A DNA stretch of 5,915 nucleotides from Dehalococcoidia bacterium. GTDB taxonomy: Bacteria; Chloroflexota; Dehalococcoidia; Lucifugimonadales; Lucifugimonadaceae. The stretch covers positions 1-5,915 of the forward strand of contig JAAXHR010000234.1 in assembly GCA_012270805.1 (NCBI GenBank), in the 5' to 3' direction. A program made the translations under genes and the position numbers. Below, piece by piece: positions 1 to 4,682 of this stretch. Numbering within the stretch: position 1 is the first letter of the stretch; every line of letters starts with the position of its first letter. Under the pieces are notes generated by a model. It was not told the DNA's origin. It did not search any database and saw only the letters and a list, made by a program, of their open reading frames with translations.

Positions 1-323
1 TGGATGGCTGGTACGCAGTGCACAACAAAGAGACCAACGTCGGATTCGCGGTGTCGTTCCCAAACGATGTCTTCAAATATCTCTGGTACTGGCGCAACCT
101 CGGCGGAGGATGGGGCTATCCCTGGTACGGCCGTTGCTACAACGTAGGTCTAGAGCCCTGCACGAGCTGGGACAACCGAGGTCTGAGGCACTCGATGGAG
201 AACGGCACCTCTCGTCCGTTAGAGGCGGGTGAAAGACTGACGGTAGAGATCACCGCGTCGGCGTTTGTCGGCGAGGGCGATGTGGACGGTGTTTCTCCGG
301 AAGGCATGGTAACGCATGGCTAG
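1..323 (+). CDS. C-terminal fragment of an aldose epimerase (mutarotase)-like protein
   Basis: The reading frame is open from the window edge (first full codon at base 3) to TAG at 321-323, so the gene starts upstream and only about 106 C-terminal residues are seen. The GTG at 18 is an internal Val, not a start. The fragment is rich in aromatic residues and glycine (YLWYWRNLGGGWGYPWYGR) and continues with NVGLEPCTS, whose Glu codon is at 153-155. A Pro/Leu-rich turn with LEAGERLTVEI follows. This is the pattern of the last beta-strands of the aldose 1-epimerase / DUF4432 beta-sandwich fold, where 'EP-TS' lies near the sugar site and 'L-pG-sl' begins the final strands. Such proteins interconvert sugar anomers or bind sugars in the cytoplasm. 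The role is inferred from these motifs only, and the substrate is unknown. The stop codon lies inside a strong stem-loop (320-351). The call is fairly sure at fold level and unsure for function. Confidence 0.72.
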   Translation, partial: DGWYAVHNKETNVGFAVSFPNDVFKYLWYWRNLGGGWGYPWYGRCYNVGLEPCTSWDNRGLRHSMENGTSRPLEAGERLTVEITASAFVGEGDVDGVSPEGMVTHG

Positions 324-351
324 ACGTCCCGATTCCCACGGGATTGTCTAG
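320..351 (+). terminator. Stem-loop over the stop codon of the mutarotase-like gene
   Basis: CTAGACG (320-326) pairs with TGTCTAG (345-351, one G-T pair), and TCCCG (327-331) pairs with CGGGA (339-343). One base (344) is bulged and the loop has 7 bases. The 12-bp stem includes the TAG stop at 321-323. No T-run follows, so it is not a textbook intrinsic terminator. It may terminate or protect the 3' end of the upstream transcript. Confidence 0.4.
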
Positions 352-391
352 GATGACGAGTCGTTAATTCGACCGTTCATTACCGTTCTTT

Positions 392-423
392 TCCCAGGGC
401 GGCGGTGGTTGCTTGCCCTGGGA
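392..423. repeat. 9-bp perfect inverted repeat (stem-loop)
   Basis: TCCCAGGGC at 392-400 and GCCCTGGGA at 415-423 are exact reverse complements around a 14-base loop. The bases before it are T-rich (GTTCTTTT), and the bases after it (TTCATAT) form only a weak T-run. It could be a terminator working with the stem-loop at 320-351, or a protein-binding palindrome upstream of the reductase operon. The sequence does not decide between these. Confidence 0.45.
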
Positions 424-479
424 TTCATATAACTCAACTGTTCGACCGTATTCAATGCCTCTGACCGTCCCTCGTTGCG

Positions 480-495
480 TAGACGCTCGCGTCTA
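480..495. repeat. Short hairpin TAGACG-CTCG-CGTCTA
   Basis: A 6-bp perfect stem at 480-485 and 490-495 encloses a 4-base loop. Its TAGACG arm also begins the stem-loop at 321. It is too short to name a function. Confidence 0.3.
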
Positions 496-515
496 AACCT
501 CTGAACCCGATGCAC

Positions 516-543
516 AAAATGGACGCGTAGCTGGTCCAGTTTT
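516..543 (+). terminator. Weak terminator-like hairpin followed by TTTT
   Basis: TGGAC (520-524) pairs with GTCCA (534-538). The flanking AAAA (516-519) can pair with TTTT (540-543) across a bulged G. The shape is terminator-like, but the stem is short and lies 84 bases before the reductase start codon. It might be a leader attenuator or chance. Confidence 0.2.
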
Positions 544-626
544 GAGCTTCAGCTTCATGGAGATCGAAAGCAGCATTACCATTAAGCGCACACGCGGCAC
601 TCACTCAGATAGAACGCGAGGAAATC

Positions 627-1628
627 ATGCGACGGCGAACGTTTGGCGATTCAGGTTTGGCATCATCGGTCATCGGTTATGGTGGTTGGCCAATGGGCAG
701 GGGACAGTACGGCGATTTCGACAATGACGAAGCGATCAGTGCGGCGCGGAAATCCTACGACTCGGGTATCAACCTCTTCGACACCGCCGCCGTCTACGGC
801 TGGGGTTATGGCGAAAAGCTGATGGGCAAGGCGGTCGCACCTTTCCGCAACGACATCGTGTTGGTCACCAAAGGCGGCCGTGAATGGGTGCGAGACAACC
901 CGGACCGAACCGCGGCGACCGTGTCTATCAGCGACCGCGCGACTTTGCTACGAAGCATCGACGAGAGTCTTGAGCGACTCGATACCGACTATATCGACCT
1001 CTTCTTGATCCACTGGCCCGACCACACGCGCTCATTCGAAGAGCCGATGCGGGCGTTGGAGGATGCCAAGGCTGCGGGCAAGTTGTTACACACCGGCGTA
1101 TCGAACTTCAGTCCGGAGATGATGGCGCAGTGTCGCGAGCACAGCCCCATCGTCACGAACCAGATCGGTTACCACATCTTCGATCGCCGTCCGGAATCGG
1201 GCGTGATGCCGTTTGTGGAAGAGAACGGTATGGGTGTTATGGCCTACGGCACGTTGGCACACGGACTACTGACCGGCGTATGGTCGTCAGATCACGCATT
1301 CGGGGACAACGACTGGCGAGCGAACGGCGCCAACTTCGGACTAGCTTCGTTCGGGCCCGAAAACCTTGCTAAGAACGTCGCCGTCGTCGAGAAACTCAGA
1401 AATATCGCCGCAGATCACGGCAAGACAGTGGCACAACTCGCAATTGCTTGGGTGTTAGCGAACCTAACCGTCACGGTCGCGCTGTGCGGAATGGTCAGGG
1501 ATTCTGAAGTCGACGACAACGTCGGCGGCGACTGGGAGATGCCGGCGGAAGTGAAGCAGGCGATTGACGATCTGGTGATGTCGGAAGGTGCTGGAGTCGG
1601 CACGCCGGACATGGCGATTGCGACGTAA
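627..1628 (+). CDS. Aldo/keto reductase
   Basis: This is a 333-residue NAD(P)H-dependent oxidoreductase of the aldo/keto reductase (TIM barrel) superfamily, close to the usual length of 300-340. The catalytic tetrad is visible as Asp52 in FDTAAVYG, Tyr57 in the same motif, Lys82 in VTKGG and His129 in LIHWPD. The N-terminal FGDSGLASSVIGYGGWPMG is the usual first-strand and glycine turn, GVSN at 157-160 is the strand-5 motif, and the C-terminal helix AQLAIAWVL precedes the cofactor loop. That loop has CGMVRDSEVDDNV where many members have a P-G pair. The ATG at 627 is preceded by GAGGAAAT at 618-625, a good ribosome site. The gene lies 45 bases before the amidohydrolase, probably in one operon. 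Family members oxidise aldoses to lactones or reduce aldehydes. An aldose 1-dehydrogenase role would suit the lactonase-like neighbour but is inference. Confidence 0.92.
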   Translation: MRRRTFGDSGLASSVIGYGGWPMGRGQYGDFDNDEAISAARKSYDSGINLFDTAAVYGWGYGEKLMGKAVAPFRNDIVLVTKGGREWVRDNPDRTAATVSISDRATLLRSIDESLERLDTDYIDLFLIHWPDHTRSFEEPMRALEDAKAAGKLLHTGVSNFSPEMMAQCREHSPIVTNQIGYHIFDRRPESGVMPFVEENGMGVMAYGTLAHGLLTGVWSSDHAFGDNDWRANGANFGLASFGPENLAKNVAVVEKLRNIAADHGKTVAQLAIAWVLANLTVTVALCGMVRDSEVDDNVGGDWEMPAEVKQAIDDLVMSEGAGVGTPDMAIAT

Positions 1629-1661
1629 ATAGTTGCGGAAGTCTGGCGAGAAAGCATCGCA

Positions 1662-1676
1662 GGGAGAACCACCTTG
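1662..1676 (+). promoter_or_regulatory. Ribosome binding site selecting a TTG start
   Basis: GGGAGAA at 1662-1668 stands 5 bases before the TTG at 1674. No ATG or GTG lies in frame near the conserved IIDTHTH strand, which needs a start within a few codons. The TTG is therefore the best start; the CTG at 1677 is less likely. Confidence 0.65.
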
Positions 1677-2456
1677 CTGATCATCGACACACACACCCAC
1701 GCCGGTAACAACTGGTTCGAGCCAATCGAAGTTCTAGAGTTTCAGATGGACCGGAACAGCGTCGACCACGCGGTGCTGGTCCAGCATGGCGGTACGTTTG
1801 ACAACAGCTACCTGTTTGATGAGGCGGCTAAGCGGGAGGATCGGTTTAAGGTTGCAGTTTTGGTGGATCCGGAAGCGGATCATCCGCTAGGCGATCTTGA
1901 GAGGCTGGCAGAGCAGGGCGCGGCCGGCATACGGCTGGCACCGGACGCTTCGTTCGTCAATGCTGGGCCGTACGAGATGTGGAAGAGGGCTGGGAAGCTA
2001 GGATTGGTGGTCACATGCCAAGGGGATCCGGCGAGGTTCGCGTCGGATGCATTTGCTCGGGTTATGGATGCATGTCCGGATACGGAAGTTGTGATTGAGC
2101 ATCTTGCGGGGATTGCCGCTGCTGAACCGCCTTGGGAAGACGACTACGCAAAGGCGTTGGGGCTTGCAGAACGGGGGAATACGACGATCAAGGTTCCGGG
2201 ATTGGGTGAGATCTGTCGGCGCCCGGCTCGTTTGTTGCCGGAGTTTCGGTTTGAGGATGTTCCTCCTTTGTTTGAGATGGCTAAGGATGCTTTTGGTGTT
2301 GAGAGAATGATGTGGGGCAGCGATTTTCCACCTGCGGCTGGTCGTGAGGGTTACGGGAATGCTCTGAGAGGTGTGATGGAACACCCGGCGTTTGCCAATG
2401 GAGACGATCTTGAGTGGGTGATGGGAAAGACGGCCGCGCGGGTTTGGGGGTGGTGA
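1674..2456 (+). CDS. Amidohydrolase-2 family TIM-barrel hydrolase (lactonase-like)
   Basis: The 260-residue protein is a metal-dependent hydrolase of the amidohydrolase-2 family. HxH after strand 1 is in IIDTHTHAG (His7, His9), a later metal or catalytic His is in VIEHLAG (His143), and the strand-8 Asp is in MWGSDFPP (Asp217). The strand-5 position usually filled by His reads LVVTCQGDP (about 111-119), so one common ligand is missing. Relatives hydrolyse sugar lactones (for example L-fuconolactone) or decarboxylate aromatic acids. The protein is somewhat shorter than the typical 270-300. It uses a TTG start with a GGGAG ribosome site and lies 45 bases after the aldo/keto reductase, suggesting co-transcription. 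Its 3' end converges on vapC with a 30-base gap. After about base 1800 synonymous positions turn rich in G and T, matching the plus-strand skew of the rest of the window. The fold is sure; the substrate is not. Confidence 0.85.
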   Translation: MLIIDTHTHAGNNWFEPIEVLEFQMDRNSVDHAVLVQHGGTFDNSYLFDEAAKREDRFKVAVLVDPEADHPLGDLERLAEQGAAGIRLAPDASFVNAGPYEMWKRAGKLGLVVTCQGDPARFASDAFARVMDACPDTEVVIEHLAGIAAAEPPWEDDYAKALGLAERGNTTIKVPGLGEICRRPARLLPEFRFEDVPPLFEMAKDAFGVERMMWGSDFPPAAGREGYGNALRGVMEHPAFANGDDLEWVMGKTAARVWGW

Positions 2457-2486
2457 TCGCGTTCGGCGAATTACCGAATCACAGGA

Positions 2487-2861
2487 TCATCCATTCGGAA
2501 CAAAGCCGATTCCCATTTCAGTCGCCGTAGTCATGAGTTGTCGGTCGCGTGTCCAAAGCCGCGCGGCGCGATCGAACATGGTCGCTGCCAGAAGATGGGC
2601 GTCGATGTAGCCGATCCCGGAACCCATGAGTTGATGGTGTTCGATGAAGAAGAGCACTTCGTCATCCGTCGCCACCGTAACTTGCGGCAATCCTCCAAGG
2701 TGCTCCAACACTTCGTTTCTGTTGCTCAAATTTCCGCACGCCAGCTCTCCGATCACCATTGGATGAATCACGATTTGACTTCTATTGAGTAGGGAGACTA
2801 AATCTGGATCATTGATTCGCAGATGGTCGATCCAGATTGATGTATCGACCAGAACCATCAC
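2487..2861 (-). CDS. vapC: VapC-type PIN-domain toxin ribonuclease
   Basis: The protein has 124 residues, a usual VapC length. The four acidic PIN-domain residues are present: Asp6 in LVDTSIW, Glu39 in GELACG, Asp87 in YIDAHLL and Asp106 in TRDRQL. They bind Mg or Mn for endoribonuclease cleavage of tRNA or rRNA, so the toxin looks intact. Its 5' end overlaps the antitoxin gene. The sequence reads GTGATG, so the start is either GTG at 2861 (4-base GTGA overlap) or ATG at 2858 (1-base TGATG overlap, 123 residues). MVLVDTS is a common VapC N-terminus, so the ATG is a serious alternative. Expression is expected from the vapB promoter with translational coupling. The toxin cleaves RNA in the cytoplasm when VapB is degraded. 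The target RNA cannot be deduced. Confidence 0.93.
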   Translation of the reverse strand: MMVLVDTSIWIDHLRINDPDLVSLLNRSQIVIHPMVIGELACGNLSNRNEVLEHLGGLPQVTVATDDEVLFFIEHHQLMGSGIGYIDAHLLAATMFDRAARLWTRDRQLMTTATEMGIGFVPNG

Positions 2862-3064
2862 TCGACAACGTCCGCGTTAAATCTGCGACGGGGTATGTGT
2901 CTCAAATTCGATTCACTGGCTCCTAGAGATGCCAATCTTCGAGCCGATTCGCGTTGAATCAAAGCTAAAAGTCCTTCCTTGAACAACGCCGATTGACCAT
3001 CAATTCCGGTAAGCCGACGCGCCTTTTCGACCAGTTCTCCATCGATGCTTACGGTTGTCCTCAT
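2858..3064 (-). CDS. vapB: VapB-type ribbon-helix-helix antitoxin
   Basis: This 68-residue antitoxin is typical in length. MRTTVSIDGELVEKARRLTGI (residues 1-21) supplies the DNA-binding beta-strand and first helix of a ribbon-helix-helix fold. The second helix follows at about 24-40 (SALFKEGLLALIQRE). The C-terminal part, LASLGAS then IPRRRF (57-62), matches the toxin-neutralising tail of the VapB family whose members often end in 'LGGS-P...PRRR'. It pairs with the overlapping vapC, neutralises its PIN site and should repress the operon as a VapBC complex. The ATG at 3064-3062 has an AGGGG ribosome site 8 bases upstream (plus-strand CCCCT at 3073-3077). A perfect TATAAT within an inverted repeat lies about 40 bases upstream. 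Confidence 0.93.
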   Translation of the reverse strand: MRTTVSIDGELVEKARRLTGIDGQSALFKEGLLALIQRESARRLASLGASESNLRHIPRRRFNADVVE

Positions 3065-3095
3065 GTAAAAATCCCCTCATAGACGCGTCGATATA

Positions 3096-3123
3096 CGCAT
3101 CATTATATGTGGAAAATGATGCG
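3096..3123 (-). promoter_or_regulatory. vapBC promoter -10 box inside a 9-bp inverted-repeat operator
   Basis: CGCATCATT at 3096-3104 and AATGATGCG at 3115-3123 are perfect inverted repeats around 10 bases. On the minus strand the perfect -10 sequence TATAAT occupies 3107-3102, overlapping one arm. Transcription would start near 3095, giving a leader of about 30 bases before vapB. No good TTGACA is seen 16-18 bases further upstream. A second palindrome, GACGCGTC (3082-3089), lies in the leader. An operator over the -10 box fits autorepression by VapBC, as known for this family; binding itself is inferred. Confidence 0.6.
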
Positions 3124-3180
3124 AAAATGGATAGGCGTCCAGATATCTTAGTGCTTTCAAATTGCAACACAAGCCGAAGA

Positions 3181-3267
3181 TGTGTCATTCCGAGCATAGC
3201 GAGGAATCTAAGCACCCAACATTAGTGCTAGATTCTTCGCTCTGCTGCGCTCCGTTCAGAACGACAT
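3181..3267. repeat. Imperfect long inverted repeat of the TGTCATTCCGAG type
   Basis: The left arm begins TGTCATTCCGAGC (3183-3195) and runs through GCGAGGAATCTAAGCAC. The right arm, read on the minus strand from 3267, gives ATGTCGTTCTGAACGGAGC and then GCGAAGAATCTAGCAC. The arms meet around a short loop near 3216-3224. Ends and inner part match, with a few insertions in the right arm. The form is that of a small non-autonomous palindromic element, able to fold into a long RNA hairpin. It sits between vapB and the dehydratase and directly abuts the next hairpin repeat. Similar sequences are widespread in environmental bacterial genomes, which is recalled and not checked here. Confidence 0.7.
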
Positions 3268-3285
3268 GGCTGCGAACACCTCCTG

Positions 3286-3330
3286 CGGTATCGCTTCGCT
3301 TACCGCGTCCCCCTCGCCGTGCGAGGGGGA
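3286..3330. repeat. Hairpin repeat copy A, just past the dehydratase stop
   Basis: A 'TATCGCTTCGCTTACCGCG' arm leads into TCCCCCTCGC (3308-3317), loop CGT, and GCGAGGGGGA (3321-3330), a perfect 10-bp stem. It starts 5 bases past the stop codon of the minus-strand dehydratase gene. No T-run follows in the sense of that gene, so any terminator function would be non-canonical. Its architecture matches copies C and D. Confidence 0.6.
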
Positions 3331-3335
3331 GGAGT

Positions 3336-4487
3336 TCATGACCAATTCGTTTCTTGGAGGGAGGGGACGGTGCCGTCGGGTGCTCGCCAGGGGGCCGCGT
3401 CGGCGCGCCACGGGTTGGCGGCTAGCCAATCTTCGTTCATCGCTACGCCCAGGCCGGGGGCGGTTGGGAGTGGGAGGTAGCCATCTTTCTGGACCGGGAA
3501 GTCGCCGATGGTGGCGTCTTGGAACCAGGGGTGTATGCCACCTTCTTGGATCATGAAGTTGGGGGTGCAGGCGTCGACGTGGAGGGATGCGATGGTGCAG
3601 AATGGGCCGTAGGGGTTGTGGGGTTGGAAGCCAACGTAGTGGGCTTCGGCCATTGCGGCGATCTTCTTGAGTTCGAGGATGCCGCCAGCTTGGACGATGT
3701 CGGGTTGGATCATCTTGACGATCTGGCGGGCGAGGAGTTCGGTGTAGTCCCACTTGGTGAGGTGTCGTTCGCCAGTTGCCAGGGGGATGTTGACTTGCTC
3801 GGCAACGCGGGCTAGGGCATCGAGATTTTGAGGCGGTACCGGTTCTTCGTAGACGAAGGGGCGGTACGGCTCCATGGCGTTGCCTATGCGGATGGCATCG
3901 GCGGGCGCGAGGCGACCATGCACCTCGACGAGGAGTTCGACATCGTCACCGACAGCTTCTCGTACTGCTTCAAGCTTCTGGATGGCGACGCGTTCGGCTT
4001 GGATGGGGATGAACAAACCACGGTGGTCAAAGGGATCGCCTTTGAGGGCGGTTAGACCTTGTTCAGTGTGGCGGAGGGCGTTTTCGACGGCGAGTTCTGG
4101 CGTGAGACCGTCCCAGCGTCCATAGCACCAGATGTTCTCTCGCATCTTGCCGCCGAGAAGTTCATAGACGGGGACGCCGAGGGCTTGTCCTTTGATGTCC
4201 CAGAGTGCGATCTCGATGCCGGAGATTGCGGAGAGCTGGACTACGCCGCCTCGGACGTGGAAGTGGTGGTAAAGGGTCTGCCAGTGCTGTTCGATGCGGT
4301 GCGGGTCTTTGCCAATCAAGACTTCGCCGAATTCGTCGACCATGGTTGCGACGGCGAGCGGACCGGCGGTGGCTTCACCCCAACCGGTGATGCCTTCGTC
4401 CGTCTCGATCTTGACGAAGACGTAGTTGCGAGCTTGGCCGCGCGGCGATGATGAGGCGGGGATGGCAGTTACTTTGGTAATTTTCAT
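3336..4487 (-). CDS. Enolase-superfamily sugar-acid dehydratase (galactonate dehydratase-like)
   Basis: The 383-residue protein is a full-length mandelate racemase / muconate lactonizing enzyme-type member. The N-terminal capping domain (about 1-115) ends with SGIEIALWDIKGQALGVPVYELLGG. The barrel then gives the metal ligands Glu188 in VEVHGR, Glu214 in YEEP and Glu240 in TGER. His190, Asp263 in QPDI, His290 in PHNPYGP and Glu315 in IQE complete the catalytic set. These align with constant spacing to the galactonate dehydratase pattern (D-x-H, E, E, D, H, E), except that the first ligand is Glu where DgoD has Asp. Such enzymes dehydrate an aldonate to its 2-keto-3-deoxy acid in the cytoplasm. 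The ATG at 4487 follows GGAGGG (plus strand 4494-4499). Hairpin repeats lie at both ends of the gene. The exact substrate (galactonate, fuconate or other) is unknown, so no symbol is given. Confidence 0.9.
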   Translation of the reverse strand: MKITKVTAIPASSSPRGQARNYVFVKIETDEGITGWGEATAGPLAVATMVDEFGEVLIGKDPHRIEQHWQTLYHHFHVRGGVVQLSAISGIEIALWDIKGQALGVPVYELLGGKMRENIWCYGRWDGLTPELAVENALRHTEQGLTALKGDPFDHRGLFIPIQAERVAIQKLEAVREAVGDDVELLVEVHGRLAPADAIRIGNAMEPYRPFVYEEPVPPQNLDALARVAEQVNIPLATGERHLTKWDYTELLARQIVKMIQPDIVQAGGILELKKIAAMAEAHYVGFQPHNPYGPFCTIASLHVDACTPNFMIQEGGIHPWFQDATIGDFPVQKDGYLPLPTAPGLGVAMNEDWLAANPWRADAAPWRAPDGTVPSLQETNWS

Positions 4488-4507
4488 AGTGGTCCCTCCA
4501 CCCTTAG

Positions 4508-4533
4508 CCCTCTCTCGCCCAGCGGGAGAGGGG
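4508..4533. repeat. Hairpin repeat copy B, in the dehydratase leader
   Basis: CCCTCTC (4508-4514) pairs with GAGAGGG (4526-4532), extended by a T-G and a C-G pair around loop GCCCAGC. It lies about 20 bases upstream of the dehydratase start and just before its ribosome site, so it would be in the leader if transcription starts further upstream. The CCAGCG-AGAGG side resembles copy D; the TCGCT arm is absent. Confidence 0.5.
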
Positions 4534-4551
4534 ATTTATGTGACTACAATC

Positions 4552-4573
4552 ATTCCGTTGGAGGCTGGAATCC
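4552..4573. repeat. Degenerate ATTCC...GGAAT palindrome
   Basis: ATTCC (4552-4556) and GGAAT (4567-4571) are separated by 10 bases and followed by CCAG. On the minus strand this reads CTGGATTCCAGCC...GGAATG, like a common 'ctggaatccag' intergenic palindrome. The match is short, so it may be a decayed copy or chance. Confidence 0.25.
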
Positions 4574-4617
4574 AGAAAGGCAGAGCTGGGTGCAGTGGGT
4601 TTTGACGTGGTTTCGGA

Positions 4618-4676
4618 CATACCCTGCTCGCGTCGCTATGCTTGCTCACTCCCCTTTCGCATGGCGAAAGGGGAGT
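4618..4676. repeat. Hairpin repeat copy C, just past the hydroxyacid dehydrogenase stop
   Basis: A TCGCTATGCTTGCTC arm leads into ACTCCCCTTTCGC (4648-4660), loop ATG, and GCGAAAGGGGAGT (4664-4676): a perfect 13-bp stem. It ends 6 bases from the stop codon of the minus-strand dehydrogenase gene (TGA at 4685-4683). About 41 of 58 bases match copy D when the two are laid side by side without gaps. It may serve as a transcript 3' end, though no T-run follows on the minus strand. Confidence 0.65.
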
Positions 4677-4682
4677 TTCGTA

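Larger units (their letters stand above)
324..626. other. Gene-free spacer with several inverted repeats
   Basis: No convincing coding frame is seen in these 303 bases; the short frame at 542-727 is a shadow of the reductase gene. The spacer holds the rest of the stem-loop at 320-351, a 9-bp inverted repeat at 392-423, a short hairpin at 480-495 and a weak hairpin ending in TTTT at 516-543. The 9-mer TTCGACCGT occurs twice (368-376 and 441-449), and GACCGT appears a third time near 463. A TATAAC at 428-433 could be a -10 box for the downstream reductase operon, but no -35 box at a normal distance was found. The reductase transcript presumably starts somewhere here. Confidence 0.5.

Noticed and set aside
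1415..1711. A 98-residue minus-strand frame spanning the reductase end and the amidohydrolase start
   Set aside because: It is antisense to two well-supported genes and has no motif.
2462..2478. TTCGG/CCGAA hairpin between the convergent amidohydrolase and vapC genes
   Set aside because: The stem has only 5 bp and no T-run in either direction, so it is too weak to call a terminator.
3181..3330. A CRISPR-like array, because several palindromic units occur close together
   Set aside because: There is no regular repeat-spacer spacing and no identical repeats, and no cas gene is nearby.
3256..3753. A 165-residue minus-strand frame rich in Arg and Pro
   Set aside because: It lies in another frame inside the 3' part of the dehydratase gene; its Pro/Arg/His-rich repeats are typical of a shadow frame.
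3336..4487. Naming the enolase-superfamily gene dgoD
   Set aside because: The active-site set fits several aldonate dehydratases and the first metal ligand differs from DgoD, so the substrate is not determined.
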